Positions 43,434 to 52,289 of a stretch of DNA of 64,000 bases are shown piece after piece; within the stretch, counting starts at the first letter, position 1; every line of letters starts with the position of its first letter. The notes beneath the pieces were generated by a model. The model was not told the origin of the DNA. It was given only the letters and a program-made list of their open reading frames with translations, and did not search any database. The position numbers and the translations under genes are program-made. This DNA comes from Profundibacter sp033851955 (GTDB taxonomy: Bacteria; Pseudomonadota; Alphaproteobacteria; Rhodobacterales; Rhodobacteraceae), in NCBI GenBank assembly GCA_033851955.1, contig JAWSVK010000003.1, forward strand, positions 1 through 64,000, written 5' to 3'.

Positions 43434-43857
43434 GAGATGCCGTGCTCCGCCAATAATGGCAGCCTTTGCCGCCAGAAAATGATATCTTGGCGATAACATT
43501 AGGCAGACTCCGTGAGCATAGGATTAACGACGATAAGTTTTGACACAACAGATATAAACCGCTGCACAGAGGTGTGGTTAACGCGACTAATCACTCCGAG
43601 CGATACGCCATTATACGTTGATATCACTGGATTATATACGCTTCTCGCGCTTTGAAAACTCAAGCCGTTTTTCACCATGAAACTGTGATAACACACCGAA
43701 ATTGTGACAAATTTGAACGATTTTTCCCAACAATCTGTGACCGCCGTTAGCCTTCTTTTGTCAGGCACGCCACCAATGCACAGACAGCCGGCACACAATG
43801 TTTTGGACGTCCAAAACAACTTGCGCAACCGCCTGCCCTTTATATTGGTTTGAACGT
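43434..43857. other. AT-rich intergenic region with a 20-bp palindrome
   Basis: 424 bp between pccA and the sulfotransferase pair, clearly poorer in GC than its surroundings. At 43799-43818, 40 bases after the pccA stop, is the perfect palindrome TGTTTTGGACGTCCAAAACA. This could be an operator or a zero-loop hairpin ending pccA transcription. I see no supported gene, and no TTTGC operator of the kind found before pccA and pccB. A separate promoter for the sulfotransferases probably lies here. Confidence 0.5.
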
Positions 43858-45858
43858 TCATTCAAATTCCATGATCACATCATCAACGGCCAGACTATCG
43901 CCGGCACTTGCATTCACTTTGGTCACTACGGTTTTCTTTTCAGCCCGCAGGATGTTTTCCATTTTCATCGCTTCAACGGTGCAAAGTGTCTGGCCTTCTT
44001 GGACTTCGTCACCGACCTGAACAGCGACAGACACAATCAACCCCGGCATTGGACACAACAAAAGCTTTGAGGTGTCAGGCGGCATCTTTTCGGGCATCAA
44101 TCGGGCCAATTCGGCCTGACGCGGTGTGCGCACGAAAACTTTTAGATCAGCGCCGCGCAGCCGCATCCGAAAACCACCTGGAATTTTACCCGTTTTGATC
44201 ACCAAAGGCGTTCCGTCAACATTTAGCGTCGCCAAAGGCTGCCCAGGCTCCCAATCAGAAGACACCCGTAAATTTGTGCCGTCTGCAAAGGCGATGTTCG
44301 CGCCCATCGGGTCGGCATCGATCACTACAGGGAAGGACTGGTCTTGCAGGCTCACCACCCAGTCGACACCGACTTTGCGTTCGTGGTTGTCCATGCGCCC
44401 AGAAACCCGTGTGCGACGGATTTCAGCCATCCTGTACATCGCAGCAGCGGCTGCCGCTACGCGGCGCAGCAGATCATCAGGGAGGTCGACCCCGTCAAAC
44501 CCGTCGGGGAATTCTTCCTCGATAAAGGCTGTGGTCATGTTGCCAGAGGTGAATTTCTCGTGGTCCATCACGGCGGATAGGAACGGCAGATTGTGGCCAA
44601 TGCCCTCGACTTCGAAGCTGTCCAGTGCCGTGCGCATCCCGTCGATTGCTTCGGCACGGGTTGGGGCCCATGTGCACAGTTTGGCAATCATCGGATCGTA
44701 ATACATCGAGATTTCGCCGCCTTCAAAGACGCCAGTGTCGTTGCGCACAACATGGGTTGCATCAGATACCTCGGCGGGTGGGCGATAGCGCGTCAAACGA
44801 CCAATAGAGGGTAGGAAACCGCGGTAAGGGTCTTCGGCGTAAAGCCGGCTTTCGATCGACCAGCCGTTCAATTTCACGTCTTTTTGGGTCATGGTCAGCT
44901 TTTCACCATCCGCGACGCGGATCATTTGTTCGACCAGATCAACGTCGGTGATCAGCTCGGTCACAGGGTGTTCCACCTGCAAACGCGTGTTCATTTCTAG
45001 GAAATAAAAGTTGCGGTCGCCATCGACGATGAATTCAACCGTACCAGCACTGGTATAGCCCACGGCTTGGGCCAAAGCGACGGCCTGATCGCCCATTTTC
45101 TTGCGGGTTTTTTCGTCTAGAAACGGGCTTGGCGCTTCTTCAATGACTTTTTGCTGGCGGCGCTGGATTGAGCATTCGCGCTCACCCAGATAGATCGCGT
45201 TGCCATGGGCATCGGCCAGCACCTGAATTTCAATGTGCCGTGGTTGGGTGATGAATTTCTCGATGAAAATACGGTCATCGCCGAAACTGGCGGCGGCCTC
45301 GTTTTTGGAACTCTGAAACCCTTCTACGGCTTCCTTGTCGTTCCACGCGATCCGCATGCCCTTGCCGCCACCACCTGCAGAGGCCTTGAGCATCACCGGA
45401 TAGCCGATTTCGCGACTGATTTTCACAGCCTCATCAGCGTCTTCGATCAGGTCCATATGACCGGGCACTGTTGCGACGCCGGCTTCAATGGCGATTTTCT
45501 TACTGGTGATTTTGTCGCCCATGCTCTCGATCGCGCCAACGGGTGGCCCAACAAAGGCCACACCTTCGCGCGCCAATGCTTCGGCGAACAGTTTGTTTTC
45601 ACTCAGGAAACCATAGCCGGGGTGCACGGCCTCGGCCCCTGTTTGACGGATCGCATCCATCACCTTGTCGATCACAATATAGGATTGGTTCGCTGGCGGT
45701 GGGCCGATATGAACCGCCTCATCCGCCATTTTGACGTGCAGCGCGTTCTTATCGGCATCCGAATAAATCGCGACGGTGGCAATGCCCATTTTGCGGGCTG
45801 TTTTGATCACCCGACAGGCAATTTCACCTCGGTTTGCAATCAGTATCTTTTTGAACAT
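43858..45858 (-). CDS. pccA: propionyl-CoA carboxylase alpha subunit
   Basis: 666 residues. Biotin carboxylase domain (1-~450: LIANRGEIACRVIKTARKMG; ATP grasp with KASAGGGGKGMRIAW; ECSIQRRQQKVIEEAPSP), a linking BT domain, and a biotin carrier domain near the C-terminus with EAMKMEN, whose Lys632 carries biotin. With PccB it makes methylmalonyl-CoA from propionyl-CoA. The start follows GAGGAAGGCCTGTTAG. A TTTGC-repeat operator lies 59 bp upstream. Confidence 0.96.
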   Translation of the reverse strand: MFKKILIANRGEIACRVIKTARKMGIATVAIYSDADKNALHVKMADEAVHIGPPPANQSYIVIDKVMDAIRQTGAEAVHPGYGFLSENKLFAEALAREGVAFVGPPVGAIESMGDKITSKKIAIEAGVATVPGHMDLIEDADEAVKISREIGYPVMLKASAGGGGKGMRIAWNDKEAVEGFQSSKNEAAASFGDDRIFIEKFITQPRHIEIQVLADAHGNAIYLGERECSIQRRQQKVIEEAPSPFLDEKTRKKMGDQAVALAQAVGYTSAGTVEFIVDGDRNFYFLEMNTRLQVEHPVTELITDVDLVEQMIRVADGEKLTMTQKDVKLNGWSIESRLYAEDPYRGFLPSIGRLTRYRPPAEVSDATHVVRNDTGVFEGGEISMYYDPMIAKLCTWAPTRAEAIDGMRTALDSFEVEGIGHNLPFLSAVMDHEKFTSGNMTTAFIEEEFPDGFDGVDLPDDLLRRVAAAAAAMYRMAEIRRTRVSGRMDNHERKVGVDWVVSLQDQSFPVVIDADPMGANIAFADGTNLRVSSDWEPGQPLATLNVDGTPLVIKTGKIPGGFRMRLRGADLKVFVRTPRQAELARLMPEKMPPDTSKLLLCPMPGLIVSVAVQVGDEVQEGQTLCTVEAMKMENILRAEKKTVVTKVNASAGDSLAVDDVIMEFE

Positions 45859-45916
45859 CTAACAGGCCTTCCTCAAATATTCAGCGCTATTACAGCGCCC
45901 GTTTTCCGCACCCTGA

Positions 45917-45929
45917 TTTGCGTTTTTGC
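45917..45929 (-). promoter_or_regulatory. putative ScfR/PccR operator upstream of pccA
   Basis: TTTGCGTTTTTGC: two TTTGC units eight bases apart, followed by GCGCAA. The same spacing occurs upstream of pccB (TTTGCAGATTTGC on the minus strand) and of the regulator gene. It lies 59-71 bp before the pccA start. Confidence 0.45.
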
Positions 45930-46039
45930 GCAAGGTAGGGTCCTATGTTTCGACAATCACATTTCACCCGCAACGCATGGGGATCTTGTGGATAAAGGGT
46001 TCAAGTTCGGCGTGAGGCCGGACTGAGGGTTAGACACAA

Positions 46040-46073
46040 AAAACCACCGCGAAGGGGCCCCCGCGGTGGTTTT
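46040..46073 (-). terminator. intrinsic terminator of the small lipoprotein gene
   Basis: AAAACCACCGCG (46040-46051) pairs with CGCGGTGGTTTT (46062-46073), a perfect 12-bp stem with a 10-base loop. On the minus strand it ends in a run of T. It lies 53 bases after the lipoprotein stop and separates it from pccA. Confidence 0.85.
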
Positions 46074-46125
46074 CTTAACTGTATAAACTATGGACCGAAA
46101 CGTGGCCCGATTGTTCTGTGTTAGT

Positions 46126-46326
46126 CTAGTTGCATACGCCAACATCGTCGCACAGCGCACCCGCGCCTGCGCCGATAACCGCACCGGTGAGCAGGCTACC
46201 GCCCGCAACTTCCATGATAACAGCCCCAGCAACGGCGCCCGCACCAGCCCGTTGGACATCGTTGTCCAAACAACCTGAGAGCGGCGTGATGAGAATGGCA
46301 ACCATGGCCATATGTTTGATTTGCAT
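46126..46326 (-). CDS. small glycine-zipper lipoprotein
   Basis: 66 residues from the ATG at 46326, with GGAGG eight bases before it. Signal peptide MQIKHMAMVAILITPLSGC with lipobox LSGC. The mature part is Gly/Ala-rich (AGAGAVAGAVIMEVAGG and LLTGAVIGAGAGALC), the glycine-zipper pattern of OsmB/YMGG-type outer-membrane lipoproteins, ending CDDVGVCN. It has its own terminator. Confidence 0.7.
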   Translation of the reverse strand: MQIKHMAMVAILITPLSGCLDNDVQRAGAGAVAGAVIMEVAGGSLLTGAVIGAGAGALCDDVGVCN

Positions 46327-46460
46327 TGATTTGTGCCTCCAACAATTGTTTTTATTGTCGGCAGACATAGCAGAATAAGATTCCCGTGAGAATCCCCTGA
46401 TTTGGGGCGCTGATTTTCGGCAATTCCTTGCTCAAAACGCGGGGCTATCCGCCAGAAAAA

Positions 46461-46493
46461 AAGCGGTCCGGACCAAAAGGTTCCGAACCGCTT
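46461..46493 (-). terminator. intrinsic terminator of the 46658-47014 gene
   Basis: AAGCGGTCCGGACC (46461-46474) pairs with GGTTCCGAACCGCTT (46479-46493) with one mismatch. On the minus strand it is followed by seven T. It ends transcription of the gene at 46658-47014. The rest of 46327-46657 holds no supported gene; a long minus-strand open frame across it is rejected. Confidence 0.85.
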
Positions 46494-46657
46494 AGAAGGG
46501 GAAGGGTAACGGTAGTCAGTCGTACAAGCAGACGGCTTGCTGGAGACACCTGCTATGGCTGTGACCATGTGCCAAAGTTCGCCGTCAGAAAAGCCCCTGC
46601 TTGCGCTTGCGCCGTTTTGGGCAGTTTCCTGCCAAATTGCTGAGAGCGCAGGCAAAT

Positions 46658-47014
46658 TCACGCCGACTCCTCCTCAAAGGCTTCGGGAAAGGCCGCGCGC
46701 GCCCGACGCTCGTCGATTTTCAGCAAAGCCTCGTAGCTTGCAGAATCAAACGGGTCTTCGGCAGGAATCACTTCGCGCTCGAACATCCAAGCCAGACGTC
46801 CCGCGTCCAAGTTGCCACGCTCAAACGGCTGATCCCCAAACTGGTACCAAAGCGCCATCATAAACCCGACATCCGCCTTGCGGTCAGCAGGGCGTCGGTC
46901 GGCATAACGTTCGCGTGCAACCAAGGCGGTTATGCCTTTTTTGTTCGGTCTGCGGATTGTAAATTGGAAATCGGTTCCGGGCAGTCGCCCTGGAAAGCCA
47001 CGATGTTTTAGCAT
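46658..47014 (-). CDS. hypothetical protein
   Basis: 118 residues with a strong ribosome site (AGGAGGGAATTC). Basic N-terminus (MLKHRGFPGRLPGTDFQFTIRRPNKKG), then MMALWYQFGDQPFERGNLDAGRLAWMFEREV and a charged end. No signal peptide or membrane span. I do not recognise the family; similar genes near pcc loci of roseobacters would support a link. It has its own terminator, so it is probably a separate unit. Confidence 0.6.
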   Translation of the reverse strand: MLKHRGFPGRLPGTDFQFTIRRPNKKGITALVARERYADRRPADRKADVGFMMALWYQFGDQPFERGNLDAGRLAWMFEREVIPAEDPFDSASYEALLKIDERRARAAFPEAFEEESA

Positions 47015-47065
47015 GAATTCCCTCCTGAAATCAAAGGGTTAGATGCTGTCGTGGGGAAGTACGGA

Positions 47066-47083
47066 GCGGGCCAAAAAGCCCGC
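47066..47083 (-). terminator. hairpin after the 42-residue lipoprotein gene
   Basis: GCGGGC (47066-47071) and GCCCGC (47078-47083) with a CAAAAA loop, 12 bases after the lipoprotein stop. The T run on the minus strand is in the loop rather than after the stem, so termination strength is uncertain. Confidence 0.5.
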
Positions 47084-47095
47084 CCCGTTGATATT

Positions 47096-47224
47096 TTAGT
47101 ACTTAGTTGTTGGTTGCTCAACCATAACTGGTTCTTCAACGTAAACAACTTCTTCTTGTTGGCCACATGCTGCGACAACGACGAAAAGGCTAAGAGCCAC
47201 AACTGCTTTGATGGAATTAGACAT
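47096..47224 (-). CDS. 42-residue lipoprotein
   Basis: A very short gene from ATG 47224 to TAA 47096-47098, with GGAGACAAGT before the start. It encodes a lipoprotein signal (MSNSIKAVVALSLFVVVAAC, lipobox VAAC) and a mature peptide of only 23 residues, acidic and rich in Glu, Val and Gln. Similar tiny lipoproteins occur in many roseobacters. The inverted repeat CGACC-TACT-GGTCG at 47258-47271 lies in its promoter region. Confidence 0.7.
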   Translation of the reverse strand: MSNSIKAVVALSLFVVVAACGQQEEVVYVEEPVMVEQPTTKY

Positions 47225-47438
47225 ACTTGTCTCCTACTGTTTCCAATGACCCCAATACGACCTACTGGTCGCACCATTCCCATTGATGAGTTACAGGCTA
47301 CATGGAGGTAACCTTGAGGGACGGTAGCGCATAAATCTTTGAATGAACACCACATGCGTAGCAATCGGCAAAATAGTGACGCGATTGCATCATTTTTTCC
47401 GCTAAGTGGGGCCTTTTGCAGGCGAATTACCGACATCC

Positions 47439-47840
47439 TCAGAAGCCCTCCCACTTGCAGGTCGCGCCATCGGGCGTATAAACCTCGAAAAACTGGGTTG
47501 CTTCGGGGGCGGGCTTGCCAAAGGTCACTTTTCGGTCGGAAATCGAGATGATAATCTTATCCGCCACCCGATTTTGGTTGATCAGCCCCGGAAGTGCTGA
47601 CGATTCGCACAAATGCTTGATATCGGCTTCGGCCTGCTCAAAGTTGATTCGTCCCTGATCGCGTGCAATCTGGGGGGCGATATAGCGAAAGCGATAGATG
47701 TTTAAATCCCCCTCCTCCTCCCAGATCACCTCATAGAATTCAACAGGTTGACCTGACGGCACACTGATTGGCGCGGCCCCTGCCATCATGGGGCAAAGGG
47801 CTGCGATCATCGCCAGAGTGCTGTTCCAAATCAGCCGCAT
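47439..47840 (-). CDS. exported protein, unknown function (DUF6497-like?)
   Basis: 133 residues from the ATG at 47840, which overlaps the pccB stop (TAATG). Signal peptide MRLIWNSTLAMIAALCPMMAGA, then VPSGQPVEFYEVIWEEEGDLNIYRFRYIAP and an end with CKWEGF. I think it belongs to a Rhodobacterales-specific family (DUF6497), but this is from memory. Coupling to pccB is by overlap only. Confidence 0.62.
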   Translation of the reverse strand: MRLIWNSTLAMIAALCPMMAGAAPISVPSGQPVEFYEVIWEEEGDLNIYRFRYIAPQIARDQGRINFEQAEADIKHLCESSALPGLINQNRVADKIIISISDRKVTFGKPAPEATQFFEVYTPDGATCKWEGF

Positions 47841-49372
47841 TACAGTGGTATATTTCCGTGTTTCTTCCACGGGTTTTCCTGTTTCTTGCCACGCAGGGAT
47901 GCAAAAGCACGACAAATGCGTTTACGTGACACAGAGGGTTGGATCACCTCATCAACAAACCCACGTTCGGCCGCGATAAACGGGTTGGCAAAACGATCCT
48001 CGTAGTCAGCTGTGTGTTGGGCGATTTTGTCGGCATCACCCAGGTCGGCACGGTGGATGATTTCGGTCGCGCCTTTGGCCCCCATCACCGCGATTTGGGC
48101 GGTTGGCCAAGCATAGTTGAAATCGCCGCGAAGATGTTTGGACGCCATCACATCATAGGCCCCGCCGTATGCCTTGCGGGTGATCAGCGTGACTTTTGGC
48201 ACTGTCGCTTCGCCATAAGCGAACAACAGTTTCGCGCCGTGTTTAATGACGCCGCCGTATTCTTGGCTGGTGCCGGGCAAAAAGCCGGGCACATCGACCA
48301 GCGTCAGGATCGGAATTTCAAAGGCATCGCAGAACCGCACGAAACGCGCGGCTTTGCGCGACGAGTCAATGTCCAGACAACCCGCCAAAACCATCGGCTG
48401 ATTTGCCACCACACCCACGGTTGAACCTTCAAGACGGATAAATCCCGTCAGGATGTTTTTGGCGAACTCTTCCTGAATTTCGTAGAAATCGCCCTCGTCG
48501 GCCAGCTTGGTGATCAGCTCTTTCATATCGTAGGGCGCGTTGGGGTTGTCGGGGATCAACGTGTCCAGACTGTCGTCCAATCGGGACGGGTCATCAAAGA
48601 ACGGGCGCACTGGCACTTTGGAGCGGTTGTTCAGCGGCAGAAAGTCCACCAAGCGGCGCACTTCGGACATCGCTTCGACGTCATTTTCAAACGCGCCATC
48701 GGCGACGCTTGATTTTTTGGTGTGGGTCATCGCGCCGCCCAGCTCCTCGGCGGTGACGACCTCATTGGTGACGGTTTTCACCACATCGGGGCCAGTGACA
48801 AACATGTAGGAGCTGTCTTTGACCATGAAGATAAAGTCGGTCATCGCCGGCGAATAAACCGCCCCGCCCGCGCATGGCCCCATGATCACACTGATCTGCG
48901 GCACCACACCCGAGGCCATGATGTTGCGCTGGAACACCTCAGCATAGCCCGCCAGCGAGGCAACACCTTCTTGGATGCGCGCCCCGCCGCTGTCATTCAA
49001 ACCAATCACCGGCGCGCCGTTTTGCATCGCCATATCCATGATTTTGCAAATTTTCTGCGCGTGGGTTTCCGAGAGCGAGCCGCCAAAGACCGTGAAGTCC
49101 TGACTGTAGACGTAAACCATACGTCCGTTGACGGTGCCCCAGCCGGTGATCACGCCATCACCCGCATGCTTTTGTTTTTCCATGCCAAAATCTGTGCAGC
49201 GATGGGCGACAAACATGTCGAATTCTTCGAACGATCCTTCATCCAACAGCAGATCAATCCGCTCGCGGGCTGTCAACTTGCCCTTGGAATGTTGCACCTG
49301 AATGCGGCGCTCGCCGCCACCCATCTGGGCCTCCGCGCGTCGCTCTATTAGTTCTTGCTGGATATCTTTCAC
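47840..49372 (-). CDS. pccB: propionyl-CoA carboxylase beta subunit
   Basis: 510 residues from a GTG at 49372, with GGAGG seven bases before it; it begins with the usual KDIQQELIERRAEA. Carboxyltransferase halves are visible: LNDSGGARIQEGVASLAGYAE and GPCAGGAVYSPAMTDF in the first, DVPGFLPGTSQEYGGVIKHGAKLLFAYGEATVPKVT in the second. It moves CO2 from biotin on PccA to propionyl-CoA. A double TTTGC motif lies upstream. Confidence 0.96.
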   Translation of the reverse strand: MKDIQQELIERRAEAQMGGGERRIQVQHSKGKLTARERIDLLLDEGSFEEFDMFVAHRCTDFGMEKQKHAGDGVITGWGTVNGRMVYVYSQDFTVFGGSLSETHAQKICKIMDMAMQNGAPVIGLNDSGGARIQEGVASLAGYAEVFQRNIMASGVVPQISVIMGPCAGGAVYSPAMTDFIFMVKDSSYMFVTGPDVVKTVTNEVVTAEELGGAMTHTKKSSVADGAFENDVEAMSEVRRLVDFLPLNNRSKVPVRPFFDDPSRLDDSLDTLIPDNPNAPYDMKELITKLADEGDFYEIQEEFAKNILTGFIRLEGSTVGVVANQPMVLAGCLDIDSSRKAARFVRFCDAFEIPILTLVDVPGFLPGTSQEYGGVIKHGAKLLFAYGEATVPKVTLITRKAYGGAYDVMASKHLRGDFNYAWPTAQIAVMGAKGATEIIHRADLGDADKIAQHTADYEDRFANPFIAAERGFVDEVIQPSVSRKRICRAFASLRGKKQENPWKKHGNIPL

Positions 49373-49445
49373 AGGCACACCTCCGGTTTTCGTTTTGCAG
49401 CAGCTTATACGTGTGGCGCGCGGGAACAAAGCGGATTTCAGTATA

Positions 49446-49494
49446 TTTGCAAATCATGCAGGCGCATCACACTGCTAACTGCAAATCTGCAAAT
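49446..49494. promoter_or_regulatory. putative ScfR/PccR operators upstream of pccB and the MFS gene
   Basis: TTTGCAAA at 49446-49453 is a perfect palindrome; TGCAAATCTGCAAATT at 49480-49495 holds two TGCAAA units eight bases apart (TTTGCAGATTTGCA on the minus strand). They lie 74-122 bp before the pccB start and 79-128 bp before the divergent MFS start. ScfR regulators such as PccR of Rhodobacter are known to bind TTTGCAAA-type sites; the spacing here differs from the form I recall. Confidence 0.55.
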
Positions 49495-49573
49495 TTACTC
49501 TGTGCATTTACGCAGCCCTATCTGTGCCGTAAATATAATGGACAATGTCAATCGAACCGGATAGTTCAGTTTA

Positions 49574-50785
49574 ATGACGCAAAAACCCGAGGTGCGGTAT
49601 CTCGACCGCAAAACGCCCCCACATATCTCAACGCTGATCTTGCTTGCGGCTTTGCCCGCATTGTCTATGAACATGTTCTTGCCCTCGATCCCAGCGATGG
49701 CAGACTATTTCAACGTGGATTACAAAGTGATGCAGCTGTCAATTTCATTGTATCTGGCAATGACCGCGCTGTTACAATTGTTCATCGGCCCGCTTTCAGA
49801 TCGATACGGGCGACGCCCAATCATTCTGTGGGGCAGCGCGATTTTCATTGTCGCCACCTTGGGGTGCATCATGGCACCGACCGCCCAAGCCTTCCTGACA
49901 TTCCGTATGATACAGGCGGTCATCGCCACAGGCATGGCCCTGTCACGCGCTGTGGTGCGCGATATGGTGCCCGGCGCCGAGGCCGCCTCGATGATTGGTT
50001 ATGTCACCATGGGCATGTCGATCTCGCCGATGATCGGGCCGTTTTTCGGCGGCGTTCTGGATACATATTTCGGCTGGCACGCCACGTTCTGGGTCTTGGC
50101 AATCCTTGGGCTTTTCTTGTTGATTCTGACTTGGGCGGACCTTGGCGAAACCTCGACCACCCAAAACACCAGTTTCGTTAAACAGTTCAAACAATACCCC
50201 GAGCTGCTGCTTAGTCGGCGATTTTGGGGCTATGCGCTGGCAGCCACCTTCAGCTCGGGCGCGTTTTTCGCCTACTTGGGGGGCGCGCCGTTTGTGGGCG
50301 AGAAACTGTTTCATATGAACAGCATCTGGCTGGGCATCTCTTTTGGTGCGGTGTCGGTTGGATATTTAATCGGGAATTTCATATCAGGGCGGTTCTCGAC
50401 CCGCATCGGTATTAACCGAATGATCCTAGTTGGAAGCGCCATCATCACATGCGGCATTTTCTGCTCACTGGTCTTGTTCTACCTCGGGTTTGGATCACCG
50501 TTTGTGTTCTTTGCGTTCATGCCCAGCGTGGGCATCGGCAATGGCATGGTTTTGCCAAACGCGAATGCTGGCATGTTGTCGGTGCGGCCCAGTTTGGCGG
50601 GGTCTGCCGCTGGATTGGGCGGAGCGTTGCAGGTTGGTGGCGGGGCGGCGATTGCAGCTATTTCCGGCTTCTTGCTGTCCACCGAATCCGGGGTTTTCCC
50701 ACTGCTGTGGTTGATGATGATCAGCGGCGCGCTGGGGTTTGCCGCGATCAACTATGTGGTCCATCGCGAAAGATCCTTGCCTTAA
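49574..50785 (+). CDS. Bcr/CflA-family MFS exporter
   Basis: 403 residues, twelve spans. Motif A after span 2 reads GPLSDRYGRRPIILWG, and FLTFRMIQAVIATGMALSRAVVRDMVP matches the Bcr/CflA exporters of bicyclomycin, sulfonamides and other drugs. It is divergent from pccB, with 201 bp between them holding TTTGC operators, and sits just before the propionate regulator. It may export an acid or be a bystander. Confidence 0.85.
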   Translation: MTQKPEVRYLDRKTPPHISTLILLAALPALSMNMFLPSIPAMADYFNVDYKVMQLSISLYLAMTALLQLFIGPLSDRYGRRPIILWGSAIFIVATLGCIMAPTAQAFLTFRMIQAVIATGMALSRAVVRDMVPGAEAASMIGYVTMGMSISPMIGPFFGGVLDTYFGWHATFWVLAILGLFLLILTWADLGETSTTQNTSFVKQFKQYPELLLSRRFWGYALAATFSSGAFFAYLGGAPFVGEKLFHMNSIWLGISFGAVSVGYLIGNFISGRFSTRIGINRMILVGSAIITCGIFCSLVLFYLGFGSPFVFFAFMPSVGIGNGMVLPNANAGMLSVRPSLAGSAAGLGGALQVGGGAAIAAISGFLLSTESGVFPLLWLMMISGALGFAAINYVVHRERSLP

Positions 50786-50801
50786 GCCTTGCACCATACG
50801 A

Positions 50802-50840
50802 TTTGCAAAGCCTAATGTGGGTTGTCGCAAATCTGCAAAG
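50802..50840 (+). promoter_or_regulatory. putative autoregulatory operators of the ScfR gene
   Basis: TTTGCAAA at 50802-50809 and GCAAATCTGCAAA at 50827-50839. The 13-base string is identical to one upstream of pccB. They stand 10-47 bases before the regulator start, fitting autoregulation. Confidence 0.55.
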
Positions 50841-50848
50841 GCACCAAC

Positions 50849-52255
50849 ATGGCGATCCAAAAACTATATGCTGGCGTTAAGCTGCGCGAAGTGCGCACAG
50901 GCCTTGGTCTGACCCAAAAGGCCTTTGCCGAAAAGCTGGGCGTGTCCCTGCCTTATCTGAACCAGATGGAGAACAACAACCGCCCCGTCAGCACCGGCGT
51001 GGTGCTGGCATTGGCGCAGGAATTTGGCTTTGACGTGACCGAATTGTCGATCGGCGACAGCGAGCGTATGGTCACCGATATGCGCGAGGCTTTGGCTGAC
51101 CCGGTGTTTTCGGACGCCACCCTGCCCTTGGCTGATTTGCGCCTGACAGCCTCTAATGCGCCCGCTTTGGCGCGGGCGTTTTTGGAACTGCACAAGGCAT
51201 ATCGTCAAACTCACGAGCGACTTGCCTCGCTGGATGAAGCCTTGGGCCGCGAGGATGCCCGGGTGCAGCCCAGCCCGTGGGAAGAAGTGCGCGATTTCTT
51301 TCATTACTGCGACAACTACATTGATGCGGTTGACCACGCCGCCGAACATTTTGCCGACCGAGCCGCGGCGGCGGGCCAATCCCTGCACCAGCATGCTGAG
51401 CAGATGTTGCAACAAAACGGGATCACGATCCGTCATAATGACAGTGAGATTTTACGCAATTTTGATGAGGTAACTGGCGAATTGGCACTTTCGACCCGCC
51501 CGCCTTTGGCCACGCAAACCTTTCAGTTGTTGATGCAGATCGCCCTGACCACCCAAAACCAATTGATCGAGGCCACACTAGATCTGGCCCGCTTTCATTC
51601 AGACTCCGCCCGTGCCATCGCCAAAATCGGCTTGGCGAACTATTTCGCCGGTGCCGCGATGCTGCCCTACCGCGCGTTTTTGGCCGTCGCCAGCGAAGTG
51701 CGCCACGATCTTGAGATATTGGCCGATCGGTTTGGCGCCTCTGTCGAACAGGTTGCGCATCGGTTATCCACGCTACAGCGCCCTGGCGCCAAGGGCATTC
51801 CGTTCTTTTTCGTGCGGGTTGATCAGGCCGGCACCATCACCAAACGCCACTCTGCCACACGCCTGCAATTCGCGCGTTTCGGCGGTGCCTGCCCGCTTTG
51901 GAATGTGCACGCGGCCTTTGAAACGCCGGGGCGGTTTTTGCGCCAGCTGGCCGAAACACCGGATGGGGCGCGGTATTTTTGTCTGGCGCGTGATGTGTCC
52001 AAATCAGGCGGTTCCTACAAATCCCCGGTGCGCCGCTATGCGATCGGTCTTGGTTGTGAGGTCAAGCACGCCGACACTGTTGTCTATGCGGATGATCTGG
52101 TGGGCGGGCCGAAACAACAGTTTGAGCCGATCGGCATTTCCTGCCGGATTTGCGAACGTCATGATTGTCATCAGCGCTCGGTTCCGCCACTTGAACACGA
52201 TTTAAAGGTTGATCCAAACCTGCGCGGTGTGTTGCCTTACGCGATGGAGCCATAA
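50849..52255 (+). CDS. pccR: short-chain fatty acyl-CoA regulator (ScfR/PccR-like)
   Basis: 468 residues from ATG 50849. N-terminal XRE helix-turn-helix (LREVRTGLGLTQKAFAEKLGVSLPYLNQMENNNRPVS). A large middle domain (about 150-310) and the C-terminal DUF2083-type region follow, with FFFVRVDQAGTITKRHSATRLQFARFGGACPLWN and a cysteine motif CRICERHDC. In Rhodobacter sphaeroides PccR activates pccB and mcmA in response to propionyl-CoA. Position beside pccB and shared operators support the same job. Confidence 0.88.
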   Translation: MAIQKLYAGVKLREVRTGLGLTQKAFAEKLGVSLPYLNQMENNNRPVSTGVVLALAQEFGFDVTELSIGDSERMVTDMREALADPVFSDATLPLADLRLTASNAPALARAFLELHKAYRQTHERLASLDEALGREDARVQPSPWEEVRDFFHYCDNYIDAVDHAAEHFADRAAAAGQSLHQHAEQMLQQNGITIRHNDSEILRNFDEVTGELALSTRPPLATQTFQLLMQIALTTQNQLIEATLDLARFHSDSARAIAKIGLANYFAGAAMLPYRAFLAVASEVRHDLEILADRFGASVEQVAHRLSTLQRPGAKGIPFFFVRVDQAGTITKRHSATRLQFARFGGACPLWNVHAAFETPGRFLRQLAETPDGARYFCLARDVSKSGGSYKSPVRRYAIGLGCEVKHADTVVYADDLVGGPKQQFEPIGISCRICERHDCHQRSVPPLEHDLKVDPNLRGVLPYAMEP

Positions 52256-52289
52256 TCATAAATTTCGCTCGCTCGCATAAGGCGGAATA

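Noticed and set aside
45205..46026. 273-codon plus-strand open frame
   Set aside because: Antisense to pccA and continuing into its promoter; no ribosome site or family likeness.
45957..46661. Long minus-strand open frame of 234 codons between pccA and the 118-residue gene
   Set aside because: It runs through two strong terminators and a convincing lipoprotein gene in another frame, and its translation has no domain-like pattern.
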